Source: Neurospora intermedia (Eukaryota > Ascomycota > Sordariomycetes > Sordariales > Sordariaceae). Taken from it: 64,000 nucleotides of DNA. The translations under genes and the position numbers were made by a program. Below the pieces are notes generated by a model. That model saw only the letters and a list, made by a program, of their open reading frames with translations, searched no databases and was not told the DNA's origin. Positions within the stretch are counted from its first letter, which is position 1. The number at the start of each line of letters is the position of its first letter. This document shows positions 62,329-64,000 of the stretch, piece by piece. The stretch is taken from NCBI GenBank assembly GCA_037102815.1, contig BTPP01000001.1, positions 2,319,001 to 2,383,000 of the forward strand. Direction: 5' to 3'.

Positions 62329-64000
62329 TCAGAGAGCGAAGAGCCTCTGGAGCAGCTCGAGGTCCTTGGCTTCCATTTGCATGAGAAAGTTGCCGAATCC
62401 CGGAATGATTTGCTTGTAGACATTGATGACCTACGTGAAGGAACAGCCAAGTTAGACCAAATCAGATCATGGGAATTCTCGGGTTGAAACTTACGTTCTG
62501 GAAGGCTTCATGCAACTCAAGCAAAACGGGCTTCTGCAGGCTAAGTTCCTGGTAGTTGGCAATTGTGCAGAAATAATGCAGTAGAACGCTCTCCATAGCC
62601 TGGGGGTTGCGAGTAACCATCTCAGTGAAGCCACGCAGCGCTGTGGCTTTCTCTTCAGAAGGATCAACATCGTCCATTGTGTCGAGGAACTCCTCAGCGA
62701 AATTGCCAAGGTGTGGGGCCACAAGCTCGGCGTTGTCAAGTCCTAACCTACCCAAGGCAATAGCGGCATTTTCGCTGACACCTCCGGGTACCCTGGGGTT
62801 GGAGAGGATGTCAACACATCGTTGAATGAGCTGGGGCACGAATGGCGCCATGCCTGCCTTGTACTGAAGAGCAATCTCGCCGACACTCCAGCAGGCGTTG
62901 TTGACTACGCTAAAGCTGTTGTCGACCTCCTCGTCCAGGATAGTGTCCATGTCCAAGCGCTTGATAACGACCGGCATGATGTTGGGCAGGAATGGCTTGA
63001 GTTGTTCAAAGACGTACTTGGCACAATCGCCGAGAAGAGCGTATGCCGATTGCTGAACCGCATCAGATTGATCCCCCATGCACAGAGCCATCAGCTCAAA
63101 GAAGGTTGGCTGGACGTTGGCAACAAGCTTGGAAGCCTTGTCATTGTCTAGGGCCTGGATGATGGCACTGAGAAGATCGAGGCTGGTGACCAGGAAATCC
63201 TCATCAGGTTGATCAAGATCGGTGTTGGTCTTTGCCTTCATGGCCTGCTCCAGGTTTTGATGAATAATTCGAATACACCTACCGAAAATAGGCTCGGCGT
63301 AAGGGGTGAAGGCATCGCCAAGGGCCATAGCGACGTAGGAAAGGCACTCGAGCAAGGGGAAAAGCTCCCGGGACTCATCGCCCACCTTCTGCCACCTATC
63401 CAGTAGGACTGGCATCAACTGGTTGCTAAGTTCAGGCCTAGCCAGGACGGGGCCGATGTGCTCAGCCAGCGTCTGAACGCAGTCGTAGAGAACCCACATA
63501 TTCTTATCCTTGTACTTGCCGAAGCACCGGATGTATTGCTGGATGATGGGTCCGCAGTATGGCTCAAGCGCCTTGCCCGCCTTCTCTTCTAGGTTTGCCA
63601 TAGCAGAGGCACCAGCCTCCTGGACGTTCTTGTTCTTGTCAAGCATCTTCTTGAGAATTCCGTCCATCATAGGCAGGAAGTATCTCTCCTTTTGTGCCTG
63701 GTTCACAAGGCTGACCGCCCACGCAGAGTATCGGCCAAGGGTCCAGCAGGTAATCTGGCGAACCACCGGCTCCTCGTCGTCGAGGAGACTGACAAGATAA
63801 GGCACCAATTCTGGAAGGTGGGGAACAACCACGTCCATGCATCCCTCAGCAACAGCACCAAGGGCGAGAACAGCCGCTTCTCTATAAGACCAGTCCTCGT
63901 GCTTAAGGTTGCTCTGCAAATATGGTAGAATAGAAGTGAAGACTGGTCCGCCAAAGTCGCGAGCAAATACGTCAAGTGCCGCCGCTGAGCACTTGCGGAG
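62329..64000 (-). CDS. KAP104: Karyopherin beta-2 / transportin (C-terminal part, runs off the right edge)
   Basis: Minus strand: exon 64,000-62,495 (open to the window edge) and last exon 62,430-62,329, with a 64-nt intron (GTAAGT donor, TCTAAC branch, TAG acceptor, phase 0). About 535 residues are present; the N-terminal part lies outside. The protein is built of HEAT-type helical repeats (for example LRKCSAAALDVFA, EDWSYREAAVLALGAVAEGC). RQITCWTLGRY and NNACWSVGEI match the two segments that carry the PY-NLS-binding tryptophans of human transportin-1 (W460 and W730, from memory). The family imports RNA-binding proteins with PY-NLS signals (Nab2 and Hrp1 in yeast), releasing them to Ran-GTP in the nucleus. 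The C-terminus LLQRLFAL and stop at 62,329-62,331 complete the gene. Identification as the Kap104/transportin family is firm; the symbol follows yeast. Confidence 0.95.

Overview
The window joins two very different kinds of fungal DNA. The first ~28.96 kb is extremely AT-rich, with TpA, TAG and TTA everywhere, CpA/TpG scarce and CpG still fairly common. It holds no believable open gene (the longest open frames are about 100 codons). This is the pattern of repeat-induced point mutation (RIP) in filamentous ascomycetes, and the block is a graveyard of mobile elements and tandem repeats. At about 28,960 the composition switches abruptly to ordinary, GC-balanced DNA with short introns (52-76 nt, GTAAGN-type donors, CTAAC/CTGAC branch points, a T-rich or CAG/TAG acceptor) and intact genes. 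RIP, intron style and the gene families point to a Pezizomycotina fungus, probably a Sordariomycete. The genus cannot be named from the sequence alone.

AT-rich block (1-28,960). The clearest element is a whole-looking but RIP-ruined Ty3/Gypsy chromovirus-type LTR element at 348-7,812. It has two LTRs of equal length (291 bp), TG...CA-type ends, a perfect 5-bp target duplication (ACCGT) and a polypurine tract, followed by recognisable traces of gag, protease, RT, RNase H, integrase and chromodomain, plus ~1.7 kb of unexplained 3' sequence. To its right lie unassigned degraded elements interleaved with tandem repeats: 70 bp x2, 187 bp x~3, ~250 bp x~2.6, ~135 bp pairs, and a 57-bp (19-codon) array x~5. 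There are also three poly-C tracts. The block could be a pericentromeric, subtelomeric or dispersed heterochromatin island; the window alone does not decide.

Gene-bearing part (28,960-64,000). Four host genes are supported: (1) a single-exon, disordered 274-aa protein of unknown function ending in an RVxF-like KKRVRF motif (30,501-31,325); (2) a very large (~2,014 aa) protein with a basic, Ser/Pro-rich disordered N-terminal half, a Dbl-homology/PH-like RhoGEF-like module and two more C-terminal domains (34,835-40,954, + strand, one intron and one apparent single-base frameshift in the assembly); (3) a six-exon Zn2Cys6 transcription factor of the Upc2-like type (45,198-43,204, - strand); (4) the C-terminal part of the karyopherin beta-2/transportin gene (KAP104), entering from the right edge (- strand, 62,329-64,000). 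A 447-bp non-autonomous hAT-type element with an 8-bp target duplication sits between genes 1 and 2.

Between genes 3 and 4 there are ~17 kb with no convincing gene, unusually long for such a genome. It contains only microsatellites, homopolymer tracts and a few weak open stretches. The genes are functionally independent (fungal genes are not in operons); the interest lies in the heterochromatin boundary, the giant GEF-like protein and the gene desert.
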